Assembly (NCBI GenBank): GCA_022826505.1
Contig: JAJDUQ010000052.1
Location: 62,001 to 126,000 of the forward strand
Length of the DNA: 64,000 nucleotides
Direction of reading: 5' to 3'
Origin: Gammaproteobacteria bacterium
GTDB taxonomy: Bacteria; Pseudomonadota; Gammaproteobacteria; HK1
The translations under genes were made by a program, and so were the position numbers. Below, piece by piece: positions 10,090 to 22,903 of this stretch (positions within the stretch are counted from its first letter, which is position 1; every line of letters begins with the position of its first letter). Below the pieces are notes generated by a model. That model made no database searches. It was given only the letters and a program-made list of their open reading frames with translations, and had not been told where the DNA came from.

Positions 10090-10965
10090 TCACACGCGCA
10101 CGGTCACGGTCCGGCCGAACAGCCCGGCGGGACGGATGACCAGCACCGCGACGATGACGAGGTACGCGGTGATGTCGATCAGCGCCGAATTGACGTAGAA
10201 GCCGAGGTTCTGCTCCGCGACCCCCAGCAGGAGGCCGCCGACCACCGCTCCTCCCAGCGAGCCGAAGCCCCCGAGCGTCATGGCCGCGAACCCGCGGATC
10301 AGGAACGTCGCGCCCAGATCCGGGTGCAGGAGCGAGATGGGCGCAATCAGGATGCCGCCCATCGCCCCCATGGCGAGGCCCACGCCCCACATCGTCTGGT
10401 GGAACGCGTCGACGTTGACCCCGATGAGCGTCGCCCCGCGCTCGGACTGATAGACGGCCTGGATGACGGTGCCGACCGTCGTTCGGTAGAACACCAGGAA
10501 GAACGCCGCCAGCAGCAACGCCACGATGGCGGAGATGAACAGGACGTCACCGGTGACCACCAGGTCACCGAGGAAGATGGGCTCGATGTCGAACACGCGC
10601 GGCATCGGGAAGACCTCGCGCCCCCACAGCGCCCGCGCGCCACCCCGGAGCACGTAGCCGAGCGAGATGCTCATCATCGCGAAGCCGATGTGGGGGCCCG
10701 CCTTGATCGGGTCGATGAACCCGCGGCTGATCGCCACCCCGAGCAGGAACAGGATCCCGACCGCCAGCACCGAGGCCGGCACGTAGGGCATCCCGAGATA
10801 GATCACCAGCACGTAGACCACGAACGCGCCGGCCATCACGAAATCGCCGTGCCCGAAGTTGACGATGGTCGTGGCCCGGTACACCACCGTCAGGGAGAGC
10901 GCGATCAGGGCGTAGATCGCGCCCTGCATGAGGCCGCTGAGGGTGAGTTGAAGGAAGAACGTCAC
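10090..10965 (-). CDS. livH: Branched-chain amino acid-type ABC transporter permease LivH
   Basis: Inner-membrane permease of 291 residues with about eight hydrophobic segments. Typical LivH blocks: LMQGAIYALIALSLTVVYR near the N-terminus, IVNFGHGDFVMAGAF, and the cytoplasmic coupling region [20 protein letters not shown] near the end. Starts with GTG; no convincing Shine-Dalgarno was seen, so a slightly different start is possible. The binding-protein gene lies upstream with a 98-bp gap. Confidence 0.94.
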   Translation of the reverse strand: MTFFLQLTLSGLMQGAIYALIALSLTVVYRATTIVNFGHGDFVMAGAFVVYVLVIYLGMPYVPASVLAVGILFLLGVAISRGFIDPIKAGPHIGFAMMSISLGYVLRGGARALWGREVFPMPRVFDIEPIFLGDLVVTGDVLFISAIVALLLAAFFLVFYRTTVGTVIQAVYQSERGATLIGVNVDAFHQTMWGVGLAMGAMGGILIAPISLLHPDLGATFLIRGFAAMTLGGFGSLGGAVVGGLLLGVAEQNLGFYVNSALIDITAYLVIVAVLVIRPAGLFGRTVTVRV

Positions 10966-11063
10966 GTGAACGATCGTCCGCTACGCAAATGAGCCGGGCC
11001 GCTCCACACCCTGAAGTGCTGCCGGGGGCGGAACGGCCCGCAGGGCTTCAGATACCCGTCACC

Positions 11064-12245
11064 TCACCAGGGCTTGCCCCACGCCGACAGCACCGTCGGC
11101 TTGCCGTCGATGAAGCCGGCGACCGCGGACTTCTTGCAGCCGTGGCGGTCGGTCGGCGTCCATGTGATGTCGCAGGCGAGGATCCCCGTCTCCAGGCCGT
11201 TGATCTTCTCGAGCTCGGCGATGAACTTCGAGCGCGTGAGATCGGGGCCCACCGCTTCGAGCGCCTTCACCGCGGCGACGCCGCTCGCCATCGAGACCGC
11301 GCTGAACCCGGTGATGGTCTCGTCGGGGTTGTACTTCAGGATGATGTCGTTCCACTTCTGCATCTTCGGTCCGTCGACCTTGTCCACGAACGCGTGCAGC
11401 ACGTAGTAGTCCTTGACCGCGTCCGGATCCCCCAGCCGTTCCAGGGTGTTCTCTAGGTCCGTCCCCGCGGTGCCCATCACCGGGATCCTGACGCCGTACT
11501 TCTTGGCGTCGCGCAGGAAGATCACCGTCTCCGCTTCGTAGAGGCAGCCGAGGATGAAGTCGGGATTGGCCTGCTTCAGCTTCAGCACCTGGGCGGTGGC
11601 GTCGGTCTGGCCGCGCTCGAGCGCGAGCTCCTCGACGATTTCGCCGCCGGCGCCCTTGATCACCTCGATGGCGGGGTCGCAGTACGACTTCGCCCAGTCG
11701 TTGGTGTGGGTGACCATCGCGATGCGCTGCGCCCCGGGCTTGCTCATGACGAACTCGCCCATGGTGGAGCCGTAGGCCGGGCCGGCCGGGACGCCGTGGA
11801 AGATGTTCCGATTCTCGGTCACCGGCATGGAGATGTTGGGATTGACCGCGTGCGCGATGATCCAGGGGGTTCCCGTCGGCTCCACCGTCGGCTTGACGGC
11901 CATCGCGACGGCGCTGCAGGAGTTGCCGTGCAGGTAGAACACCTCGTCCTGGTGGAGCAGCTTCTTGGCCGCGGCCATGCCCTTGGCCGGAGCGCACGCG
12001 GTGTCCTCCACAATCATCTCGAACTTGCGCCCGTGGATTCCGCCCTGATCGTTGATGTGCTGGAAGTAGGCCATCAGCCCGATCTGGGTCTTGCTGTAGC
12101 TCGACGCGTTGCCCGTGAACGGCCCCATGACGCCGACCTTGATGGCGGTGTCGGTCAGGCCGGTGGTCTCGCCGGCATTCGCCGCGCCGGCCGCGATCAA
12201 GGCGGCGGAAGCGATCGCCGCCGGCACGAACCTGTGAAGTCTCAT
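11064..12245 (-). CDS. Periplasmic binding protein of the LivHMGF transporter
   Basis: 393-residue type I periplasmic ligand-binding protein (Peripla_BP_6 family) that delivers the substrate to LivHM. Signal peptide: MRLHRF, a hydrophobic stretch, cleavage after GAANA. The mature start [20 protein letters not shown] is the usual ligand-binding lobe; GTAGTDLEN and the C-terminal half follow family order. The family binds branched-chain amino acids but also amides, urea or aromatic acids, and the ligand cannot be told from sequence. AGGAG three bases before the ATG (with a second GGAGG just ahead) fixes the start. It is first in the operon, as expected for the most strongly expressed component. 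Confidence 0.92.
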   Translation of the reverse strand: MRLHRFVPAAIASAALIAAGAANAGETTGLTDTAIKVGVMGPFTGNASSYSKTQIGLMAYFQHINDQGGIHGRKFEMIVEDTACAPAKGMAAAKKLLHQDEVFYLHGNSCSAVAMAVKPTVEPTGTPWIIAHAVNPNISMPVTENRNIFHGVPAGPAYGSTMGEFVMSKPGAQRIAMVTHTNDWAKSYCDPAIEVIKGAGGEIVEELALERGQTDATAQVLKLKQANPDFILGCLYEAETVIFLRDAKKYGVRIPVMGTAGTDLENTLERLGDPDAVKDYYVLHAFVDKVDGPKMQKWNDIILKYNPDETITGFSAVSMASGVAAVKALEAVGPDLTRSKFIAELEKINGLETGILACDITWTPTDRHGCKKSAVAGFIDGKPTVLSAWGKPW

Positions 12246-12769
12246 GTTCTCCTGCCTCCCCTGGTTTGAATGAGTGCTTGCCGTCGAGCACAGTCGCTCG
12301 CACTCGCCGCGAGGCCGTGCCTGAAAGCGGCACGGACGTCGTGCCGGCGAGACGGCGTGCGGCGATTGTATGTCGGACGGCCGCGTCCGGTCACTTCACC
12401 GCATGTTCGCCGCACGGACGGCAGCCGGGTTCGCGACCGCAGGTCGATGAGCACAAGCGTCGCGCCGCGTCACGTCGGGCGAGTCGCTCACCGGACCGGC
12501 TGCGTCGGACTGTACCGCGGCGACCCGGCCGCGCCTGGTCGCGGGTTCACGGGCTGTGCGTCGGGCCCGCTCCCCGGAAGCAGCCGCCGGCACCACCGGC
12601 GCTTCGGGGGCCATGGCCGGAGAGCCACGTCAAGTCGACACTTCCCGAATCGGGCGGCGCGGGGCGGCGCGACCACGAGTGGGGGCGGGCGCGCCTACCA
12701 TCGCCGGGGGCATTCGAAGATAATGCTGCATCACAGCATCGCACCGCCTTCGCGGGGAGGATTCCGGGC
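12246..12769 (+). other. Divergent intergenic region, no gene seen
   Basis: 524 bp between the divergently transcribed binding-protein gene and acnA. Several frames stay open because of the high GC, including the acnA frame itself back to 12266, but their translations are Arg/Pro/Ala-rich and low in complexity and lack recognisable domains. It must hold both promoters. A GGGGAGG at 12754-12760 serves acnA. No clear sigma70 boxes stand out. Confidence 0.5.
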
Positions 12770-15496
<2,727 letters not shown>

Positions 15497-15569
15497 ACCG
15501 TGCCGCAATTCCGATCGGACCCGGAACATCCGGATTCGGCCGAAGTGCCGGGATCTGACGTCGAACCAA

Positions 15570-15656
15570 TATCATGATTTACATGAAAATATTTACCTAA
15601 TCATCTGATATTATTAAACATGACTCACTACAACATGGATGACTGAGGAGCCATCG
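15570..15656 (+). promoter_or_regulatory. AT-rich leader and probable promoter of the DUF1244-purB pair
   Basis: A short, strikingly AT-rich island in otherwise GC-rich DNA (for example TTTACATGAAAATATTTACC and TGATATTATTAAAC) directly before the DUF1244 gene. TTTACA at 15578-15583 and TATTAT at 15609-15614 resemble sigma70 boxes but their spacing (25 bp) is wrong, so I cannot name the exact promoter. GAGGAG at 15645-15650 is a strong ribosome-binding site six bases before the ATG at 15657 and decides that start. Confidence 0.35.
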
Positions 15657-17340
<1,684 letters not shown>

Positions 17341-17385
17341 GCGCGCCTCGGCGGTCCGCCGCAGTCCCGGCGGAACGCCGGTTTC

Positions 17386-18426
17386 CTACCAGGTCGGGCT
17401 GCTCGGCGCGGGGCACCAGTAGTACGGCGGCGCGCACCGCACCCATTGCACCGGTGCTTCCCCGCCGTCTTCCCGCACCGGGCTTGCGCGGCCTTCAGCG
17501 GACCACATCCACTCGCCAGCTCCGCCCGCGGACCAGCTCTCGCCGGTGGGGAGGCCGCGGAATCGTGGGTCACGATAGGGCCCGGCCGGCACGGGATACC
17601 GTCGGTCCGTCGCCACCGACGGCATGCCGGGCCCGCTCCCGCGGCCCGGGAAGGCCGCCGTCGCCATCGATGTCCGCATCGTGAATCCGCCGTCGTATGG
17701 CCCGGACGGCCCACGTCCGGCTCCCGGTGGACCGGCGGACATCGGTGCGTCGCGCAAGGACCCGCCGGCAGAGTCGAACGTTGCCTCGACCGCGGCACCT
17801 GCCGGCGGCGCGTCCAGCGCACCGATCTCGACCTCGCTCGCGACGTCGGGACCGGTGGCCACCGCGCTTTCACGCTCATCTCCCCCTCGGAATACGAGCA
17901 CGAGAAACGCGACGATGATCAACGGCCCCCACAGCGCCAGGATACTTCCGAGACCTCCGACGTGCTCCTGCACGGACTCCATGGCCGCCCCGGGGTGCAT
18001 GGGACCGGGCGGCCGTGGAGTTTCGACCGCCGGCCCGGAATCATGAGGCACGGCAGCCGGGACGCTCCCGACACCTCCGGAACCAGCCGCCGAGTCGGCA
18101 GCGGCGGCAGCGCGAGCGGTTCCGGACGCCGTCGTTGCCGCCTTGGCGGACTTCGCCGTCTGGGCCTTGGTCCTCGTTGCCGAGCTCCTGGTGGAAGCGG
18201 TCCTGGACGCGGGCGCGGAGACCTTGGTGGCAGCGGACCTGACCGTCTTTTTCGCCGTCTTGCCGGCAGTCGCAGCCGCCTTCTTCACGACTTTTTTCTG
18301 GCTCGCCTTTCTCGCAACCTTCCGGGCTGCCCTCTTCGCTGCGGCCCGAATGCCCCCGCGGCTTGCACCCAGTGCTTCGCGTTCGGGATTGCGCGCCGTG
18401 TCCCTTACGATCTTGTCGTCGGTCAT
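17386..18426 (-). CDS. Histone-H1-like, single-pass membrane protein of unknown function
   Basis: 346-residue protein unlike its neighbours. Residues about 25-100 are an Ala/Lys/Arg/Thr/Ser tract with repeated KKxxK and AxxKA motifs (for example RKVARKASQKKVVKKAAATA), like bacterial histone-H1-like DNA-binding tails. A single hydrophobic helix follows near 165-180 (ILALWGPLIIVAFLVLVFRG), then a Gly/Pro-rich tail of about 160 residues ending RCAPPYYWCPAP with two cysteines. Topology inferred: basic part inside, tail outside. It is convergent to purB and divergent from purL (117 bp). Alternatives are a nucleoid-to-membrane tether or simply a disordered scaffold; no family is recognised. Confidence 0.65.
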   Translation of the reverse strand: MTDDKIVRDTARNPEREALGASRGGIRAAAKRAARKVARKASQKKVVKKAAATAGKTAKKTVRSAATKVSAPASRTASTRSSATRTKAQTAKSAKAATTASGTARAAAAADSAAGSGGVGSVPAAVPHDSGPAVETPRPPGPMHPGAAMESVQEHVGGLGSILALWGPLIIVAFLVLVFRGGDERESAVATGPDVASEVEIGALDAPPAGAAVEATFDSAGGSLRDAPMSAGPPGAGRGPSGPYDGGFTMRTSMATAAFPGRGSGPGMPSVATDRRYPVPAGPYRDPRFRGLPTGESWSAGGAGEWMWSAEGRASPVREDGGEAPVQWVRCAPPYYWCPAPSSPTW

Positions 18427-18543
18427 CGCTCGTTCTCCCTGTCGTTACCCGGATGCTATCACGCCGATTCGGGACTCTCGGCGGCACGCCCGAACCGCCA
18501 TGCCATCCATGCGTCGCGATTCGAGTATCATCGCGGCCGCCAA

Positions 18544-21500
18544 ATGGATGCCCCGGCTTCTCCCGTCTCCGCCATCCTGCTGTTTCGTGGAAGGCGTGCC
18601 TTTTCGGCATTTCGGCGCGCGCGCCTCGTCGAACAGGTACGTGTGGAAACACCTGCGGTTCACGACATCCACGGCCGCTGGATCTACTTCGTGCGCAGCA
18701 ACGATGCCTCGGAGCGGGTCGTCCAACGGCTCGAATGCCTCCTCGACGCTTCATCGGCTCGGTGGGACGCTTCCGGGGCGGAATCGAGCACCAACGTCGT
18801 CGTGACCCCGCGCGCGGGCACGATTTCACCGTGGTCGAGCAAGGCCACCGACATCGCCCGCCGGTGCGGCCTCACCGACGTTTCGAGGATCGAACGGGGT
18901 ATCGAGTGGACGCCGGCGGTGAACGGCGGCGAGGGGTCCGGCGTGGCCCGCGCCCTCGCCGCATCGGGTCTGCTCCACGATCGCATGACGCAGCGCGCGT
19001 CGCCGGCCTGTGAATTCTTCGCCGGCGAGGAAATTCCCGGCGCCGCGATGACGGAGATATTCCTCGACGGCACCCCTCCACCTCACTCGACCATCCGTCT
19101 CGGAGCGGACGCGCACGGCGCCCTGGAGGAGGCGAACGCCACGCTCGGACTCGCTCTGGGCCCGGGGGAGATCGACTATCTGCGTACACGCTTCCGCGAG
19201 CTCGGCCGCGACCCCACCGACGCGGAGCTGATGATGTTCGCGCAAGTGAACTCCGAGCATTGCCGCCACAAGATATTCAATGCCTCCTGGACCATCGACG
19301 GCGTCGAATGCGAGCGGTCGCTGTTCGAGATGATCCGTCACACGCAGGCGTGCCACCCGGGGGAGGTGCTGTCCGCGTACCGGGACAATTCAGCGGTCGT
19401 TGCAGGGCATGCGGCGAGCTGGTTCGTTCCGCATCCGGTCACGGGACGCTACTCGGCGGTGCCCGGACGAGTCGAGATCCTGATGAAGGTGGAGACCCAC
19501 AACCATCCGACCGCGATCTCGCCGTTCCCGGGTGCCGCGACCGGCTCCGGCGGAGAAATCCGGGACGAGGCGGCGACGGGACGCGGGGCCCGGAGCAAGG
19601 CGGGCGTCACCGGATTTTCCGTCTCGGACCTGCTGATCCCGGGTTTCATCCAGCCATGGGAAAACGACCGAGGACGTCCTTCGCACATGGCTTCCGCGCT
19701 GGAGATCATGCTCGACGGGCCGATTGGTGCGGCGGCGTTCAACAACGAGTTCGGGCGACCCGCGCTCGGGGGATACTTCCGCACCTTCGAGTTCGACGCT
19801 GCGACCAGGGGCGCCACCGACGGGTCCGACCCGGAGGCGGGCGGGGTGGATGCCGGCGACGATCCGCGCCACGACGGGGCCGCGGGCGATGGGAGGCGAA
19901 CGCGAACATTCGGCTACCACAAGCCCATCATGGTCGCCGGTGGGGTCGGCAACATCCGCACCGATCAGGTTCACAAGTCCACGCTCGCTCCCGGTGCCCG
20001 CCTCGTCGTGCTCGGTGGACCCGCGATGCTCATCGGCCTCGGCGGGGGCGCGGCATCGTCGATTGCGTCGGGGAGCGGCGAGGAGTCGCTCGACTTTGCC
20101 TCCGTGCAGCGCGAGAACCCGGAGATGCAGCGCCGCTGTCAGGAGGTGATCGACCGATGCTGGCAGCTCGGTGCCGACAATCCGATCCTTTCCATCCACG
20201 ATGTCGGCGCCGGAGGGCTGTCCAACGCCCTTCCCGAGCTGGTCGACGGCGCGAAGCGGGGCGGGCGGTTCGAGCTGCGCGCCGTTCCCTGCGACGACCC
20301 CGGAATGTCGCCACTCGAGATCTGGTGCAACGAGTCCCAGGAGCGCTACGTCCTCGCAATCGATGCGGACCGACTTGCCGACTTCGCGGCGCTGTGCGAA
20401 CGCGAACGCTGTCCATGGGCGGAGGTCGGCGTGGCGACGCGGGACCGGATGCTGGTGGTGCAAGACGCCGAGTTCGATTCGATGCCGGTCGCCATGCCGA
20501 TGCCGACCCTGCTCGGCGACCTTCCCCGCATGCACCGCGACGCCGTCCGGGTGCCGCCCGTCGGCGATGGGTTCGAAATCGGTGGAATCGAGATTGGACC
20601 GGCCCTGGAGCGCGTGCTGCGCATGCCCGCGGTGGGGGACAAGTCGTTCCTGGTCACGATCGGCGACCGCACCGTCGGCGGACTGGTCGCCCGCGATCAG
20701 ATGGTGGGACCGTGGCAGGTGCCGGTGGCGGACTGCGCCGTCACCCTGAGCGATTTCCGCGGGTACACCGGCGAGGCGGTCGCGATGGGTGAACGCACGC
20801 CGCTCGCCGTGCTCGATGCGCGTGCCGCGGCCAGGATGGCGGTGGCGGAAGCGCTCACGAACATCGCGGCGGCGGACGTGGCGAGCATCGACCGGGTGGT
20901 GCTGTCGGCGAACTGGATGGCCGCCTGCGGTGAACCGGGCGAGGACGCAAGACTGTTCGATGCGGTGCGGGCGGTGGCGATGGAGCTCTGTCCCGCGCTC
21001 GGCATCTCGATTCCGGTCGGCAAGGACTCGTTGTCCATGAGCACCACCTGGCGCGACGATGCAGGCGCCCACAAGGTCGTCTCGCCGGTCTCGCCGGTCA
21101 TCACGGCGTTCGCACCGGTCGGAGACGCCCGGCGGAGCCTGGTGCCGATGCTGCGCACCGACCTCGGAGCGTCATCGCTGCTTCTGATCGATCTGGGTTG
21201 CGGCGCGAACCGCCTCGGCGGCTCCGCGCTCGCGCTGTCCCACGGACGTCTCGGCACCACTCCACCCGACCTCGACCGGCCCGAGGCGCTGCCTGCGCTG
21301 TTCCGCGTTCTGTCTCGCCTGCGTTGCGATGGGCTGGTCGCGGCGTACCACGACCGCTCCGACGGCGGTCTCGCCGCATGCGTGCTGGAGATGGTCTTCG
21401 CGGGCCGTACCGGGCTGGACATCGATCTCGACGCGCTCGGTCCGGACCCGATCACGGCGCTGTTCTGCGAGGAGCCCGGCGCGGTGCTCCAGGTGCGTGA

Positions 21501-22704
21501 CGCCGATCTCGGCACGGTTCGCGCGGTCTTCGACTCCGAACCCGTTCTCCGATCCTGCGTCCACCGTATCGGAGCGGTCGAGCCGGGAGATCGCATTCGA
21601 ATTCGGGCCGGCAGCCGTGTCCTTCACGAAGCATCCCGCACCGCGCTGCATCGGGTGTGGTCGGAGACCTCGTACCACATGCAGCACCTGCGCGACGACC
21701 CCGCCTGCGCGGACGAAGAGTACGCACGCATCGCCGACGCGAGCGAACGGGGGCTGTGGTCAAAGGTCACATTCGACGACATGGACAACGTCGCCGATGG
21801 CGCCCGGACCATCCGCATGGATGCCGAGTCCGGCACCGGCATGGACTCCGATGCCGGCAGGAACGCTGTCACCGGTACCGGCAATGACACCGATCCCGAT
21901 TCCGCTCCGGCCGCGCCCTTCATCGCGCACGCGCGCCCCCGGGTCGCGATTCTCCGCGAACAGGGCGTGAACGGACACATCGAGATGGCGGCCTCGTTCG
22001 ACGCCGCCGGCTTCGACGCCTTCGACGTGCACATGAGCGATCTGGCGCACGGCCGCGTCTCGCTCGCCGAGTTCATCGGACTGGCCGCCTGCGGCGGCTT
22101 CTCGTTCGGCGACGTGCTCGGAGCCGGCGGGGGATGGGCCCACTCGATTCGGTTCAACCCGCGTTGCCGGGACGAGTTCGAGGGATTCTTCGGGCGCGAC
22201 GACACCTTTGCGCTCGGCGTGTGCAACGGGTGCCAGATGCTCGAACGGCTGCGCGATCTGATTCCGGGTACGGCCGCCTGGCCCCGATTCCTGCGCAACC
22301 GCTCGGAACAGTTCGAGGCTCGGCTGGTGATGACCCGCATCGTGCGGTCGCCGTCGCTGTTCCTCGAGGGAATGGAAGGCTCCGAGCTCCCCACCGTGGT
22401 GTCGCACGGAGAGGGTCGGGCGGTCTTCGACGCCGATGCATCCGAGCGCGCGTTTCGCTCTCGACTCGTCAGCCTGCAGTACGTCGCATCCAACGGCAGT
22501 CCCGCCGAACGCTATCCCGCCAACCCGAACGGCTCGCAGGACGGGGTGGCCGGCGTCACCACCCCGGACGGGCGGGTGACGATCATGATGCCGCACCCCG
22601 AGCGCACGTTCCGCGCCGTGCAGCACTCGTGGCATCCCGCGCGCTGGGGCGAGCACGGGCCCTGGTTGCGGATGTTCGGAAATGCGCGGAGGTGGTCAGG
22701 CTGA
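18544..22704 (+). CDS. purL: Phosphoribosylformylglycinamidine synthase, single-chain
   Basis: ATP-dependent conversion of FGAR plus glutamine to FGAM in purine synthesis. 1,386 residues, the large one-piece form of beta/gammaproteobacteria. Order: N-terminal PurS-like domain (residues about 8-120), AIR-synthase-type halves with METHNHPTAISPFPGAATGSGG and a second catalytic half, and a C-terminal glutaminase with nucleophile CNGCQM and HPERTFR. Two stretches exceed the usual length: an acidic insert near residues 420-460 (DGSDPEAGGVDAGDDP) and an Asp/Thr/Gly linker before the glutaminase (TGTGNDTDPDS). The ATG at 18544 is set by the PurS-like start; the open frame runs back to 17446 opposite another gene but is not homologous. 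Confidence 0.94.
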   Translation: MDAPASPVSAILLFRGRRAFSAFRRARLVEQVRVETPAVHDIHGRWIYFVRSNDASERVVQRLECLLDASSARWDASGAESSTNVVVTPRAGTISPWSSKATDIARRCGLTDVSRIERGIEWTPAVNGGEGSGVARALAASGLLHDRMTQRASPACEFFAGEEIPGAAMTEIFLDGTPPPHSTIRLGADAHGALEEANATLGLALGPGEIDYLRTRFRELGRDPTDAELMMFAQVNSEHCRHKIFNASWTIDGVECERSLFEMIRHTQACHPGEVLSAYRDNSAVVAGHAASWFVPHPVTGRYSAVPGRVEILMKVETHNHPTAISPFPGAATGSGGEIRDEAATGRGARSKAGVTGFSVSDLLIPGFIQPWENDRGRPSHMASALEIMLDGPIGAAAFNNEFGRPALGGYFRTFEFDAATRGATDGSDPEAGGVDAGDDPRHDGAAGDGRRTRTFGYHKPIMVAGGVGNIRTDQVHKSTLAPGARLVVLGGPAMLIGLGGGAASSIASGSGEESLDFASVQRENPEMQRRCQEVIDRCWQLGADNPILSIHDVGAGGLSNALPELVDGAKRGGRFELRAVPCDDPGMSPLEIWCNESQERYVLAIDADRLADFAALCERERCPWAEVGVATRDRMLVVQDAEFDSMPVAMPMPTLLGDLPRMHRDAVRVPPVGDGFEIGGIEIGPALERVLRMPAVGDKSFLVTIGDRTVGGLVARDQMVGPWQVPVADCAVTLSDFRGYTGEAVAMGERTPLAVLDARAAARMAVAEALTNIAAADVASIDRVVLSANWMAACGEPGEDARLFDAVRAVAMELCPALGISIPVGKDSLSMSTTWRDDAGAHKVVSPVSPVITAFAPVGDARRSLVPMLRTDLGASSLLLIDLGCGANRLGGSALALSHGRLGTTPPDLDRPEALPALFRVLSRLRCDGLVAAYHDRSDGGLAACVLEMVFAGRTGLDIDLDALGPDPITALFCEEPGAVLQVRDADLGTVRAVFDSEPVLRSCVHRIGAVEPGDRIRIRAGSRVLHEASRTALHRVWSETSYHMQHLRDDPACADEEYARIADASERGLWSKVTFDDMDNVADGARTIRMDAESGTGMDSDAGRNAVTGTGNDTDPDSAPAAPFIAHARPRVAILREQGVNGHIEMAASFDAAGFDAFDVHMSDLAHGRVSLAEFIGLAACGGFSFGDVLGAGGGWAHSIRFNPRCRDEFEGFFGRDDTFALGVCNGCQMLERLRDLIPGTAAWPRFLRNRSEQFEARLVMTRIVRSPSLFLEGMEGSELPTVVSHGEGRAVFDADASERAFRSRLVSLQYVASNGSPAERYPANPNGSQDGVAGVTTPDGRVTIMMPHPERTFRAVQHSWHPARWGEHGPWLRMFGNARRWSG

Positions 22705-22903
22705 TCACGGCCACGTTGGAGGCTCGCCGCAAAATTTCACCGATTCTCGAAGCGAGGGCGTGGAGATGGCTGGATTCGCAAGGCGAACGCGAGTCAGGGC
22801 GCGCAGACGTACTTGACAGTACAATCGAGCACCCTGGCCGCGTTCAACGCAGCGAATCCAGTCAGACCCGCGTCCGCAGCCGTGAATTGGTGCAATATTG
22901 CGG

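Noticed and set aside
12266-12769. N-terminal extension of aconitase
   Set aside because: Arg/Pro-rich translation with no domain; GGGGAGG and the normal AcnA start are at 12754-12770.
17446-18543. In-frame upstream extension of purL giving a 1,752-residue protein
   Set aside because: The extension lies opposite the histone-like gene, has no PurL homology and reads as low-complexity; the PurS-like start follows ATG 18544.
22780-22903. Remnant of another FGE tail downstream of gene A (GFAALNAARVLD on the minus strand)
   Set aside because: Only about 12 residues resemble the GFRVARALD ending; too short to separate from chance.
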